A stretch of DNA of 64,000 nt. Origin: CAWCUU01 sp963798855. GTDB taxonomy: Bacteria > Gemmatimonadota > Gemmatimonadetes > Longimicrobiales > RSA9. Shown here piece after piece: positions 8,785 to 17,224 of the stretch. The notes under the pieces are model-generated. The model had not been told where the DNA came from. It made no database searches and saw nothing but the letters and a program-made list of their open reading frames with translations. The stretch is taken from positions 496,001-560,000 of the forward strand of contig CAWCUU010000003.1 in the NCBI GenBank assembly GCA_963798855.1, in the 5' to 3' direction. The position numbers were made by a program, and so were the translations under genes. The stretch's first letter is position 1, and each line of letters opens with the position of its first letter.

Positions 8785-9944
8785 CCGCCGCTCATCCTCC
8801 AGAACACGATCGGCCCCGGCTGAAAGCGAACCTTCGTGCTCGCGACGCGCTCGGGCGTGCGCAGATCGATCACGTCCACCGTTCCGGGATCGACGCCGGT
8901 GGCTTCGCCGGTGACGAACGCGTAGCGGCCGTCCGGCGAGACGGCGACGCCGTGCGGCAGCGGAACGGAGGTTCGCACCCGGCCGATCTCGCGACCCGCC
9001 CGTAAGTCGACCACCGCGACCGCCTGGGCATCGCGCAGCGTGACGACGAGACGGCTGCCATCCGGCGTGCCGGCTACCATCACCGGCGCGCCGCCGAGTG
9101 CCACCCGCCCCACCACGCTCCACGTGTGGGTGTCGACGATGTCGACGCCCCCGCTGCCGGCGCAGGTCACGTAGACGAAGCGGTTCGCGGCGACCCCGCG
9201 CCCCGTCTCCACCCAGCTCGGCAGGCAGAGGTTCGAGCCGTCGAGCAGCCCGTGCGCGAGGCGGGTACCGGACGCGTCCGACGCGAGCGCCTTCTCGCGC
9301 CCCGGCTCGAGCGAGAGCCGGCGCAGCACGCGGTAACTGTGCGCGTCGATCTCGACGAGCTGGTCGCTGCGCCTGCACGTCGTGTACAGACGTGCAGCGG
9401 AAGCGTCGAGGCGGCTCCCTTCAGGCTGGATGCAGGTCGTGGAGCGTGCCACCTCCGTCATCGTCGCCGTGTGCACGATCGAGATGCTCGACGCGACCGG
9501 CGGGCCGTCGAGATTCCGGTTCGCGACGAACAGCAGGCGCCCGTCCGGCGTGATGTCCATGGCGCCCGGTGAGCCGCCGACCTCGGCGGCTCCGATCAGC
9601 GTGTCCTCGGACATCTTCCAGATGCGACCATTCGGGTCGCCGCGCGAGAGGCTGGCGTACCAGCGCGAGCGGTCGGGAGCGACGGCGAGGCCACTCAGCC
9701 CCTCGATCTCGCCGGCGTGCTCGCTCATCGGGATCTCGGAGGCGACCTGGGCGTTCCGACCCGGCTGGAAGCGGACGAGCGAGACGGCATCCGAGGCCTC
9801 GTTCGCGACGAGCACGTCATAGACGATGAGCGAATCCACCGGCGAAACCGTTCCGGTCCCGACCCGGGCAGAGCCACCGCAGCCGGCTGCCATCGCCGCG
9901 AGCGCGAGGGCTCCGGCAGGGCCGCCCCTCGCGCCCGCTCGCAT
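8781..9944 (-). CDS. Secreted beta-propeller (YVTN/cytochrome-D1-like) lipoprotein
   Basis: 387 residues. The N-terminus has a short signal ending in a lipobox (MAAGC), so the mature protein is likely lipid-anchored. The rest shows repeated propeller strands of the YVTN type, for example SGLAVAPDRSRWYASLSRG, GAMDITPDGRLLFVANRN and HGVAVSPDGRYAFVTG. Such proteins usually bind ligands or act as scaffolds; no catalytic residues are evident. The ATG overlaps the transporter's stop as TGATG, and its own stop overlaps the zincin start. Coupling to a sodium symporter gene suggests a surface partner for uptake, but this is inference. Confidence 0.82.
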   Translation of the reverse strand: MRAGARGGPAGALALAAMAAGCGGSARVGTGTVSPVDSLIVYDVLVANEASDAVSLVRFQPGRNAQVASEIPMSEHAGEIEGLSGLAVAPDRSRWYASLSRGDPNGRIWKMSEDTLIGAAEVGGSPGAMDITPDGRLLFVANRNLDGPPVASSISIVHTATMTEVARSTTCIQPEGSRLDASAARLYTTCRRSDQLVEIDAHSYRVLRRLSLEPGREKALASDASGTRLAHGLLDGSNLCLPSWVETGRGVAANRFVYVTCAGSGGVDIVDTHTWSVVGRVALGGAPVMVAGTPDGSRLVVTLRDAQAVAVVDLRAGREIGRVRTSVPLPHGVAVSPDGRYAFVTGEATGVDPGTVDVIDLRTPERVASTKVRFQPGPIVFWRMSGG

Positions 9945-11419
9945 CAAGGGATCGAGGGCGGCATGTGGCCCTCGGGCGCTCCCGCCCGCAGCGAGTCCGG
10001 GTGCGTGCGGCGGACCATCCAGTTGTTGGCGAGGAGGAAGAAGAGCAGCACCAGGCCGAACTGTACGAGGGTCGTGCCGATGCCGTAGGTGGAGAAGAAC
10101 GGCTCGCCGCGCATCTGCCAGATCCACCAGACCACCAGCACCACGGCCTCGATCATGACGAAGCGGATCGCCCAGTCCCACCAGCCGCCGATGCGGATGT
10201 CCGCATCCTCCGTATTCACAAGCTCCTGTCGGAAGCGGCTGACGCCGTAGCGCATCACAGCAAAGGCGAAAAAGAGGCCGGAGACCATGAGGCCGACCCC
10301 CCAGACGAAGTCCTGGTCCAGGAACACGTTCTTCGACAGCGCCGATGGGACGCCGAGCAGGAAGCCGAAGGTACCGATCAGGACGATCGCACGACGACGA
10401 CTCATGCCGCCATCCTGCAGCACGCGCGTCGCCAGCTCGATCATCGAGATCAGGCTCGTCCACGCGGCGAAGACGAGCGCCAGGAAGAAGAGGATCATGA
10501 ACACACGCCCGGCCGGCATCTTCGCGAACAGCTGAGGCACCCAGATGAACGTCAGCCCCTCGTTGCCGGCGCCGACGATCTGGTCCGCCGCGTTCGGCAT
10601 GATCGAGAAGATCGTGCACAGCACCACGATCCCCGCCAGCAGCGAAACCGAGTTGTTGCCGAAGCCGAGCATGAAGGAATTCAGCGCCGTGTCCTCGCGC
10701 TTTCGCATGTACACCGCGTAGGTCAGGATCAGCCCCCAGCCCGCACCCGTGTCCCACGCGTTCTGCGTGAGCGCCTGCAGCCAGATGTTGTAGTCGCGCA
10801 GCTGGCTCCAGTGCGGGGTGAAGAGGAAGTTCAGGCCGCGCGCGGCGCCCGGCAGCGTGACGGCCCGGATCGCGAGCGCGATCACGAGCACGAACAGGCT
10901 CGGAATCAGGATCCTCGCCGCACTCTCGATGCCGCTCACCCCTCGCGCCACCACCCAGATCGCCAGGCCCATCGCGATCGCGTGCACGATCAGCACGTGA
11001 GGCGTGTAGGCGAAGCCCTCCCAGATCGCGCCCGGCTCCGGCCCCGGCAGCTCGCCGATCAGCGCGCTCCACAGGTAACGGATCGTCCAGCCCATCACGA
11101 CGGCGTAGTAGAACATGATCGCCGAGGCGACGAAGGCGACCCACGCCCCCATCCACGCGAAGCGCGGTCCGATCAGCCGGCTGAACGCCCCCACCAGCCC
11201 ATAGCGCGTGTGCTTGCCCATCGCGAACTCCACGATGATCAGCGGCACCGACCAGAGCAGCAGGAAGATCACCCAGGCGACGAGGAAGGAGCCCCCGCCA
11301 TTCGACGCGGCGATGCGCGGGAACCTCCAGATGTTACCAGTCCCCACGGCCATGCCCAGCATCGCCGCCATCATGCCCCAGCGGGTGGAGAAGGTGTTGC
11401 TGGCGCCAGCGTCGGCCAT
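9944..11419 (-). CDS. Sodium-dependent transporter, NSS/SNF family
   Basis: 491 residues with about 12 hydrophobic segments. It belongs to the neurotransmitter:sodium symporter family (LeuT-like), which takes up amino acids or related compounds with Na+. The signature TM1 segment MLGMAVGTGNIWRFPRIAASNGGG is present; its unwound glycines bind Na+ and substrate. The TM3-like stretch GAWVAFVASAIMFYYAVVMGWTIRYLW is also visible. It heads the long leftward run, so the promoter should lie in 11420-11460. The substrate cannot be assigned. Confidence 0.93.
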   Translation of the reverse strand: MADAGASNTFSTRWGMMAAMLGMAVGTGNIWRFPRIAASNGGGSFLVAWVIFLLLWSVPLIIVEFAMGKHTRYGLVGAFSRLIGPRFAWMGAWVAFVASAIMFYYAVVMGWTIRYLWSALIGELPGPEPGAIWEGFAYTPHVLIVHAIAMGLAIWVVARGVSGIESAARILIPSLFVLVIALAIRAVTLPGAARGLNFLFTPHWSQLRDYNIWLQALTQNAWDTGAGWGLILTYAVYMRKREDTALNSFMLGFGNNSVSLLAGIVVLCTIFSIMPNAADQIVGAGNEGLTFIWVPQLFAKMPAGRVFMILFFLALVFAAWTSLISMIELATRVLQDGGMSRRRAIVLIGTFGFLLGVPSALSKNVFLDQDFVWGVGLMVSGLFFAFAVMRYGVSRFRQELVNTEDADIRIGGWWDWAIRFVMIEAVVLVVWWIWQMRGEPFFSTYGIGTTLVQFGLVLLFFLLANNWMVRRTHPDSLRAGAPEGHMPPSIP

Positions 11420-11446
11420 TCAGGCTCCTTTGCGCGTGGTCACGTG

Positions 11447-11656
11447 AGCGCCCCCGGGCGCGGCCTCACGGCCGGGCGCGATGCGGCGCATCGGGCGCGA
11501 CTGCGTCGGGCGCGGCCCTGCGGGCCGGGCGCCGCTCCACGGCGGGAGCCGCGCTGCGCGCGGGGGTGCCTCGCTGCGCTCGGGGGCGGCGTCGCTGCGC
11601 TCGCCGGGCCGCGCCCCGCCGAAGGCGGCGCCCCGCGCAGCGGCGCCCTGGCGCCT
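11447..11656. repeat. GC-rich array of short hairpins (array A), downstream of glycyl-tRNA synthetase
   Basis: About 210 bases made of small inverted repeats joined by the near-constant linker GGGCGCG. The stems differ from unit to unit while each remains self-complementary: GCC-tcac-GGC, ATGC-ggc-GCAT, GAC-tgc-GTC, GGCCC-tgc-GGGCC and CCGCC-gaa-GGCGG. It lies between the start of the NSS transporter (reading away) and the stop of glycyl-tRNA synthetase. It may act as a transcription terminator/RNA 3' end or be a spreading repeat. Arrays B (31205-31563) and C (34417-34650) have the same build. Confidence 0.7.
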
Positions 11657-11667
11657 CGACGGCGACG

Positions 11668-12990
11668 TCAGTCAATCCGCTTCTTGACGACTTCGACGAG
11701 CGCGTCGATGCCGAGGCGCTCCTGCGCCAGCGTGTCACGCTCGCGGAGCGTGACACTACGGTCCTCGAGAGTCTGGCCGTCGACGGTGATCGCGAACGGG
11801 GTACCGGCCTCGTCCTGGCGGCGGTAGCGCTTGCCGATGGAGCCGCTGTCGTCATAAAAAGAGGGGATGCCGGCCGCGCGGAAGCCGGAATGGATGCGCT
11901 CGGCGATCTCGGGCATGCCGTCCTTCTTCACGAGCGGCAGCACGGCGACCTTGATCGGCGCAAGGCGTGGCTCGAGGGACAGCACGACCCGCGTTTCGCC
12001 CTCCACCTCCTCCTCGCGGTAGGCATCGCAGAGCACGGCCAGGAAAGTGCGCCCGAGGCCGACCGCGGTCTCGATGACGTACGGCAGGTATCGCTTGTCA
12101 CGGTCCACCGGATCGATGTACTCGAGCTTCTTGCCGGAGAACTCCTGGTGGCGCCGCAGGTCGAAGTCGGTCCGGTTGTGGATCCCCTCGAACTCGCTCC
12201 AGCCGAACGGGAACTCGTATTCGATGTCGAAGGCCCGCTTGGCGTAGTGGGCCAGCTCGTCGGGGCCGTGCTCGTGGAAGCGCAGTCTGCTCGGAGCGAT
12301 GCCGAGCCCCTCATGCCACTCCATCCGCTGGGCCTTCCAGTACTCGAACCAGTCCTCGTCGGTGCCGGGCTCGACGAAGAACTGCATCTCCATCTGCTCG
12401 AACTCGCGCGTCCGGAAGATGAAGTTGCCGGGCGTGATCTCGTTGCGGAACGCCTTGCCGACCTGCGCGATGCCGAAGGGCACGCGCTGGCGCGTGGTCG
12501 TCAGCACGTTCTGGAAGTTGACATAGCTCCCCTGCGCGGTCTCGGGGCGGAGATAGACGACGGCGGCGTCCTCCTCGACCGGGCCCATGAACGTCTTGAA
12601 CATGAGGTTGAACTGGCGCGCGGTCCCGAAGGCGTCGCGCGTCCCGCAAACGGGGCACTGCCCTTCCTGCACGTCGGGGCTGTCGGCGCGAAAACGACGA
12701 TGGCAGTTCGAGCACTCGATGAGCGGATCGCTGAACCCCGAAACATGACCGCTCGCCACCCACACTCGGGGGTGCATGAGGATCGCCGCATCGAGACCCT
12801 CGATGTCATCGCGCGAATGCACCATCGCGCTCCACCACGCGCGCTGGATCGCGTTCTTCAGCTCCACGCCGAGAGGCCCGTAGTCCCAGACCGAGCCGGT
12901 TCCGCCATAGATCTCCGAAGACTGAAATACGAAGCCTCGCCGCTTGCACAGCGAGACGATCTTGTCTACGAGGTCGCTGCCGTTCGCCAT
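11668..12990 (-). CDS. glyS: Glycine--tRNA ligase (single-chain, class II)
   Basis: 440 residues, the homodimeric (eukaryote-like) type rather than the alpha2beta2 type. It attaches glycine to tRNA-Gly. Visible features are the N-terminal SSEIYGGTGSVWDYGPLGVELKN segment, a zinc-binding pair CSNC...CPVC in the insertion near residues 97-125, class II motif 2 around FRNEITPGNFIFRTREFEQMEMQFF, and motif 3 glycines in ETAVGLGRTFLAVL. An anticodon-binding domain (LAPIKVAVLPLVKKDG) is at the C-terminus. The start at 12988-12990 gives the usual N-terminus. An upstream ATG at 13030-13032 would add 14 unconserved residues. Confidence 0.96.
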   Translation of the reverse strand: MANGSDLVDKIVSLCKRRGFVFQSSEIYGGTGSVWDYGPLGVELKNAIQRAWWSAMVHSRDDIEGLDAAILMHPRVWVASGHVSGFSDPLIECSNCHRRFRADSPDVQEGQCPVCGTRDAFGTARQFNLMFKTFMGPVEEDAAVVYLRPETAQGSYVNFQNVLTTTRQRVPFGIAQVGKAFRNEITPGNFIFRTREFEQMEMQFFVEPGTDEDWFEYWKAQRMEWHEGLGIAPSRLRFHEHGPDELAHYAKRAFDIEYEFPFGWSEFEGIHNRTDFDLRRHQEFSGKKLEYIDPVDRDKRYLPYVIETAVGLGRTFLAVLCDAYREEEVEGETRVVLSLEPRLAPIKVAVLPLVKKDGMPEIAERIHSGFRAAGIPSFYDDSGSIGKRYRRQDEAGTPFAITVDGQTLEDRSVTLRERDTLAQERLGIDALVEVVKKRID

Positions 12991-13140
12991 ACCGCCGCCA
13001 CCCGAGGGCTTCAGTTTCGTGGGGCCTGTCATGGACCGGGGCCCGGCCGAGCCCCGAACATACCCGGGGCGCAGGGGCGCTGCAACGCTGGAACGTCTCT
13101 TGCCCCGCCGGCAGGCAATCGACCCGAAAACGGGAGGAGC

Positions 13141-14004
13141 ATGCCGCTCCAGGCGCTCCGCGACCGAGCCGGAGCACGCGAGGACCCCGGCGTCGAGAGC
13201 GAGGCGGCGGACGTGCGCGGCTGGGAGGCGCGCACGCTCATCGACGACCAGCACACCGGAGCCGTCGCGGAGGTGCTCGCGGACGAGCGCCACGTGCCAT
13301 GCTGGGTGCTCGTGCAGCCGGACGGCGCACCGCTCATCGCGCTACCGGTCGGCCTCTGCAGGGCCGACCGTGACCACCATGTACTGTGGCTCGCCGGGCT
13401 CGATGCGCAGCGCGCCGCAGGGATTCCGCAGCTACACGGCGACCCGCCCGACCGGCACGAGGAAGGGCTCCTCCTCGCCGCGCTCGATGCCGTGCTCGCC
13501 GGAGGTGCGGAGGAGCGAATCCCCCCGCGCGTGGAAGGAGGCGATGATGCGGCCGCGCCGATCCACCGGCTCATCCCGCTCGCTGATCGCGATGACTACG
13601 TCATCCCCGACACCGAGAGCGATCCGCGCGGGTGGTGCGTTATCGCGCGCGGCGGGCGGCAGATCGGAACGGTCGAAGACCTGATCGTGGACACGACAGC
13701 ACTGCGCGTGGCGTATCTGCTGTGCGAGAGCGCAGAACACGACCAGACCGCAGCTCCGGAGCCGTCCGGCCGCTTCCTCCTGGATGCCGGGGCGGTGCGC
13801 CTGCTTCCGTCCCGCGGGATCGTGGCCGCTCGCGCCGCGGTGGAAGGCGGCGGCGGCCGCATTGCTTACGCGGGTGAGGAGTCGCTGCGTGGACTCGAAG
13901 AGGCGATGTCGCCGGAATCCGGGTTCTACGAGAGAAGCTGGTTCGATGCGCGGCGCTGCTTCGGCGAGGGCGTGTACGAGGCAGAGTCGGTCGGGCCGGC
14001 GTAG
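13141..14004 (+). CDS. PRC-barrel domain protein
   Basis: 287 residues. Two PRC-barrel-like units are visible: VRGWEARTLIDDQHTGAVAEVLAD near residues 25-50 and DPRGWCVIARGGRQIGTVEDLIVDTTALRVAYLLCE near 160-195. The second matches the usual 'xGxxIGxVxDLixD' pattern. PRC-barrel proteins take part in RNA processing or stress/envelope maintenance; here only the fold can be named. The ATG at 13141 follows a strong GGGAGGAG site. It is divergent from glycyl-tRNA synthetase, with 150 bases between the starts holding promoters for both. Convergent with the small membrane-protein pair downstream. Confidence 0.75.
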   Translation: MPLQALRDRAGAREDPGVESEAADVRGWEARTLIDDQHTGAVAEVLADERHVPCWVLVQPDGAPLIALPVGLCRADRDHHVLWLAGLDAQRAAGIPQLHGDPPDRHEEGLLLAALDAVLAGGAEERIPPRVEGGDDAAAPIHRLIPLADRDDYVIPDTESDPRGWCVIARGGRQIGTVEDLIVDTTALRVAYLLCESAEHDQTAAPEPSGRFLLDAGAVRLLPSRGIVAARAAVEGGGGRIAYAGEESLRGLEEAMSPESGFYERSWFDARRCFGEGVYEAESVGPA

Positions 14005-14024
14005 GGAGGAGGCCCGACCTCGGC

Positions 14025-14354
14025 TTACTTCGGCTGCCGGGGCTCGCGCGCCGGGCGCGGGTGCACCTCGACTCCGTTCACGTCCACCTGAAAGAGTCCA
14101 ATGTGCTGGGCCATGAATACGTAGCTCACCCAGACGGCGACGGCGCCGAAGGCGAGCACCCCGCTGATCCCGACGCCGAGTCCGGTGCACAGCGACGCGA
14201 ACGTCGTGAGCAGCACGGCCACGCCCACCATTCCCCAGTCGGTATCGCCGTCCGCGAGCCAGCGCTGCCGGATGACCGCGAGCGAGGAGCCGGCGCCCGC
14301 GTAGCCGACGAGGGCGAACGAAAGCAGCACGAGTCGGAGCGCGGTCGTGATCAT
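14025..14354 (-). CDS. Small integral membrane protein, unknown function
   Basis: 109 residues with three hydrophobic stretches: VLLSFALVGYAGAGSSLAVI, MVGVAVLLTTFASLCTGLGVGISG and VLAFGAVAVWVSYVFMAQHIG. A hydrophilic C-terminus ends in RPAREPRQPK. Not recognised. The ATG at 14352-14354 has a good AGGAGG site and overlaps the stop of the zinc-ribbon membrane gene (ATGA), so the two are co-translated. Confidence 0.7.
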   Translation of the reverse strand: MITTALRLVLLSFALVGYAGAGSSLAVIRQRWLADGDTDWGMVGVAVLLTTFASLCTGLGVGISGVLAFGAVAVWVSYVFMAQHIGLFQVDVNGVEVHPRPAREPRQPK

Positions 14355-14611
14355 CGCCGGCCTCCTTCCCGCCGTTGCGCCTGCCTGTACGTCGGTCCGC
14401 GGCGTATGCACCCGCGCCATCCACAGCCGCCGCAGTGTCCGATGTCGACGAGGCCGGAGAGCAGACCGAAGCCGATCGAAGCGGACGCCACACTACGCCG
14501 CAGCGGCACCGCACCGCATGCGGGGCAGGCGCGACCATTGGGCAGGCGGCCCAGCAACACGAGCAGGCTCACGGAGCCGACGATCGTGAACGCCAATGAG
14601 AGCAACAACAT
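14351..14611 (-). CDS. Small membrane protein with a zinc-ribbon-like Cys set
   Basis: 86 residues. An N-terminal transmembrane helix (LLLSLAFTIVGSVSLLVLLG) is followed by CPACG, a second hydrophobic stretch, and CGGCGWRGC. The two CxxC pairs could bind one zinc across the second membrane helix. The C-terminus is strongly basic (RRGPTYRQAQRREGGRR). Not recognised as a named family. First gene of a two-gene unit with the 109-residue membrane protein, joined by an ATGA overlap. Confidence 0.62.
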   Translation of the reverse strand: MLLLSLAFTIVGSVSLLVLLGRLPNGRACPACGAVPLRRSVASASIGFGLLSGLVDIGHCGGCGWRGCIRRGPTYRQAQRREGGRR

Positions 14612-14885
14612 TCATACCTCCGATCCCGCTCGGCCCGCCTCCGCGCGGCCGGCCGGCGCGAGGGCCGGCCGTGACTCCCAAGTATTTGCGCTATCCCAAC
14701 ATGGCAAGGCGTGTGCCCGCGGCGACGCCATCGAGGATCGAACGATCGGCGGTTGAGATCCCACCTGAAAGTACAACGGACGGCGCGCGAAGTTCATGAC
14801 AGGACCCCCTTGCGCGGCGAGCCGGATTCCGCCAGCCTTCATTATCCCCCCGTTGCTCCCCGGCCCCCGCTCTCGCGTTAGCAGT

Positions 14886-15083
14886 ATGATGCAGAACAAC
14901 GCCGAGTCGGCGTCCCCCGCGGTCACCACCGCGCTGGTTCAGGACATCCTGGAGAATCTGGCAAATCCATCGCGCACGCTGGCGTCGATCGCGCGCGCCC
15001 ACGATGTTCCCCTGCGGGTGGTTCGCGCCGAAGCGGTGCGGCTGATCCTGGAGAGGGCGCACAGGCGGCAGAGTCGTGATTGA
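14886..15083 (+). CDS. Small helix-turn-helix-like protein (65 residues)
   Basis: The open frame gives a 65-residue protein whose second half (SRTLASIARAHDVPLRVVRAEAVRLILERAHRRQSR) looks like a helix-turn-helix with a basic tail, so it may bind DNA. There is no strong ribosome site, and 14612-14885 upstream holds no other gene I can support. It ends 22 bases from the tRNA-Ala gene on the other strand. It could be a real small regulator or a chance open frame. Confidence 0.42.
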   Translation: MMQNNAESASPAVTTALVQDILENLANPSRTLASIARAHDVPLRVVRAEAVRLILERAHRRQSRD

Positions 15084-15105
15084 CGCGATACCGCGTGGAA
15101 GGAAG

Positions 15106-15178
<73 letters not shown>

Positions 15179-15219
15179 TTTCGACGCGGATCATACCGGC
15201 GAAGCCGCACAAATTCAAG

Positions 15220-16383
15220 ATGACGGACAGCGATATGGACGACGCGAAGGCGCTCAGCGAGCTGCCGACTCCCGCCGCCGTAGTGGACGTCGACCGGATG
15301 GCGGCGAATCTCGATCGCATGGCGGCCTATACCACCGAGCACGGGCTGGGCCTCCGGCCCCATACGAAGACCCACAAGGTCCCCGCCCTTGCGCAGGAAC
15401 AGATCCGCAGGGGGGCACGCGGACTGACGGTCGCAACAGGGCGCGAAGCGGTCGTCATGGGCGACGTCGCCGGCGACCTCCTGCTCGCCTATCCCGTCAT
15501 CGGCGGCGGACGCCTCGACGCGGTCGCGGCGCTGCCCCCCCAGGTCCGCCTCACCGTGGCTCTCGACTCGGAGGAGGCGCTGCGCGTGCTTTCCCGCGCG
15601 GCTCGCGACGCCGGGCGGGAGGCGGGCGTGCTCGTGGAGGTGGATCTCGGCATGGGACGCACCGGCGTAGGCTCCATCGCCGAGATGCTGCGTCTCGCCC
15701 GTCTCGCAGGGGATCTGTCGGCACTCCGCTTCCGCGGCCTCATGTTCTACCCGGGCCACATCCGCGAGCCGGTCGACCGCCAGAGCGTCGCGCTCGACCG
15801 CCTGCAGCACGATCTCGGCGCCCGGCTGGACGCCCTCGAGGAAGCGGGGCTCAGGCCGGAGGTCGTCAGCGGCGGCTCGACGCCGACGGCGTTCCACTCC
15901 CATCGCACCGTCGGGGTCACGGAGGTCCGGCCCGGCACCTATATCTTCAACGACCGGACCACGGCGGCGGTCGGCGCCTGCGCGTGGGAGGACTGCGCGT
16001 ACACGGTCCTTGCGACGGTGGTCAGCACCGCCGTGGCCGGTCAGGCGGTCGTCGATGCCGGCTCGAAGGCGCTCTCGCGAGAGGAGATCCGCGCACCGCA
16101 AGGCACCCTGATCCGCAGCGCGGACGGCCACGAAGGCGACGCGACGGGGCTGGGCGCCCTGCTGGACCGGCCGGAGGTCATCGTGAAGGCGACGTCGGAG
16201 GAGCACGGCCTGCTCGACCTGACCCGGAGCGACTGGCGACCTCGTATCGGCGATCGCGTCCGCATCGTGCCGAATCACGTCTGCGTCTCGGTGAACCTGC
16301 ACCCCACCCTGTGGGGCGCGCGCGGAGAGGAAATCGTCGAGAAGTGGGCCGTCGCGGCGCGCGGATGGAGCGTCGACGGCTGA
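15220..16383 (+). CDS. D-threonine aldolase / D-serine dehydratase-like PLP enzyme
   Basis: 387 residues with the alanine-racemase N-terminal barrel fold plus the D-serine dehydratase-like C-terminal domain. The PLP lysine segment is RPHTKTHK near residues 47-54. VEVDLGMGRTGV and VVSGGSTPTAF are typical phosphate-binding and barrel segments. The C-terminal VRIVPNHVCVSVNLH carries the His-x-Cys metal site seen in D-threonine aldolases and D-serine dehydratases. The likely reaction is cleavage or dehydration of a D-hydroxy amino acid. An alternative start at Met6 is possible. It converges on the TonB-plug gene with only three bases between the stops. Confidence 0.88.
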   Translation: MTDSDMDDAKALSELPTPAAVVDVDRMAANLDRMAAYTTEHGLGLRPHTKTHKVPALAQEQIRRGARGLTVATGREAVVMGDVAGDLLLAYPVIGGGRLDAVAALPPQVRLTVALDSEEALRVLSRAARDAGREAGVLVEVDLGMGRTGVGSIAEMLRLARLAGDLSALRFRGLMFYPGHIREPVDRQSVALDRLQHDLGARLDALEEAGLRPEVVSGGSTPTAFHSHRTVGVTEVRPGTYIFNDRTTAAVGACAWEDCAYTVLATVVSTAVAGQAVVDAGSKALSREEIRAPQGTLIRSADGHEGDATGLGALLDRPEVIVKATSEEHGLLDLTRSDWRPRIGDRVRIVPNHVCVSVNLHPTLWGARGEEIVEKWAVAARGWSVDG

Positions 16384-16386
16384 GCT

Positions 16387-17136
16387 TCAATCGGACGGCT
16401 TCTTCTGGCCCTGGCGCGTCCAGACGAGAATCGTACCGCAGATCGAGCCGCCCGCGGCGTCCCACTGTGACGGGATCTCGCTGCTCCCCCGGTAAATCTC
16501 GACGCCCTCGATGTCGTGAACGGGCACGACGTTGAGGCCGATGTCCTGAAGGTTCGCGGGCACCCCGTCGAGGTAGTACGTCGGATTGCAGGTCCCGGAG
16601 ATCGTATTGATGCCGCGGGCGCGGGCGCGCGCGATCCCCTTCGCATCCACCTCCAGCCGCATGCCAGGGACGCTGCCGAGCAGATCGCTGAAGCGCGCGA
16701 CGTTGCGCTCCTCGATCTGCGTGCGGGTGAAGAACACGCCCAGCCCACGGCTGCGCCTCTCGAAGAAGCCGACGGTCTTCAGCACATCCGAGCGCCCCGT
16801 GACGGCGAGCGAATCGAGCTTGACCGGATCCGGCTCGAGGCGCACCTCGATGCTCATGTCGCCGTCGATCGAGAGCGGGAAGGTGTAGGGGCGCAGCCCC
16901 AGGCTCTCGGCCCGGAAGAGGTAGGTACCCGGCTCGAGGTCCGTCATGACGAACGTGCCATCGTCGCTGGTGACGCCGACCCGATCACCGCCGACAATGC
17001 GCACCAGCGCGCCGACCAGCGGCCTCCCGCTGCCTGCTTCCAGTACGGAGCCCCGGAGCACGACGGTCTGCGCGTGGAGAGGGGTCCACGATGCGAGCAC
17101 TGCCAGCACGATGGCCCCGCGAAGCTGGAGTCTCAT
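16387..17136 (-). CDS. Carboxypeptidase-regulatory-like + TonB-plug protein without a barrel
   Basis: 249 residues. A signal peptide (ending near LHAQ) is followed by a CarboxypepD_reg-like beta-sandwich (VLRGSVLEAGSGRPLVGALVRI...GTFVMTDLEPGTYLFRAESLG). A TonB-dependent-receptor plug-like segment then reads FSDLLGSVPGMRLEV...NPTYYLDGVPANLQDIGLNVVPVHDIEGVEIYRG. Full receptors continue into a 22-strand barrel of 500+ residues; here the protein stops soon after the plug, so it is not a channel by itself. This plug-only form is a recurrent architecture in Gemmatimonadota-like genomes as I recall, but its role is unclear. Confidence 0.8.
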   Translation of the reverse strand: MRLQLRGAIVLAVLASWTPLHAQTVVLRGSVLEAGSGRPLVGALVRIVGGDRVGVTSDDGTFVMTDLEPGTYLFRAESLGLRPYTFPLSIDGDMSIEVRLEPDPVKLDSLAVTGRSDVLKTVGFFERRSRGLGVFFTRTQIEERNVARFSDLLGSVPGMRLEVDAKGIARARARGINTISGTCNPTYYLDGVPANLQDIGLNVVPVHDIEGVEIYRGSSEIPSQWDAAGGSICGTILVWTRQGQKKPSD

Positions 17137-17224
17137 ACCGACCCCGACGGGAGAGGGGGAACGTCCCTCCAATCTTAACGGACGGCAGACGCTCCGGAAA
17201 TGGTGCCTCCTGCCGCCGGTCAGC

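Noticed and set aside
12991..13032. Longer start for glycyl-tRNA synthetase (MTGPTKLKPSGGGG...)
   Set aside because: The added residues are low complexity and the family begins near the internal ATG at 12990.
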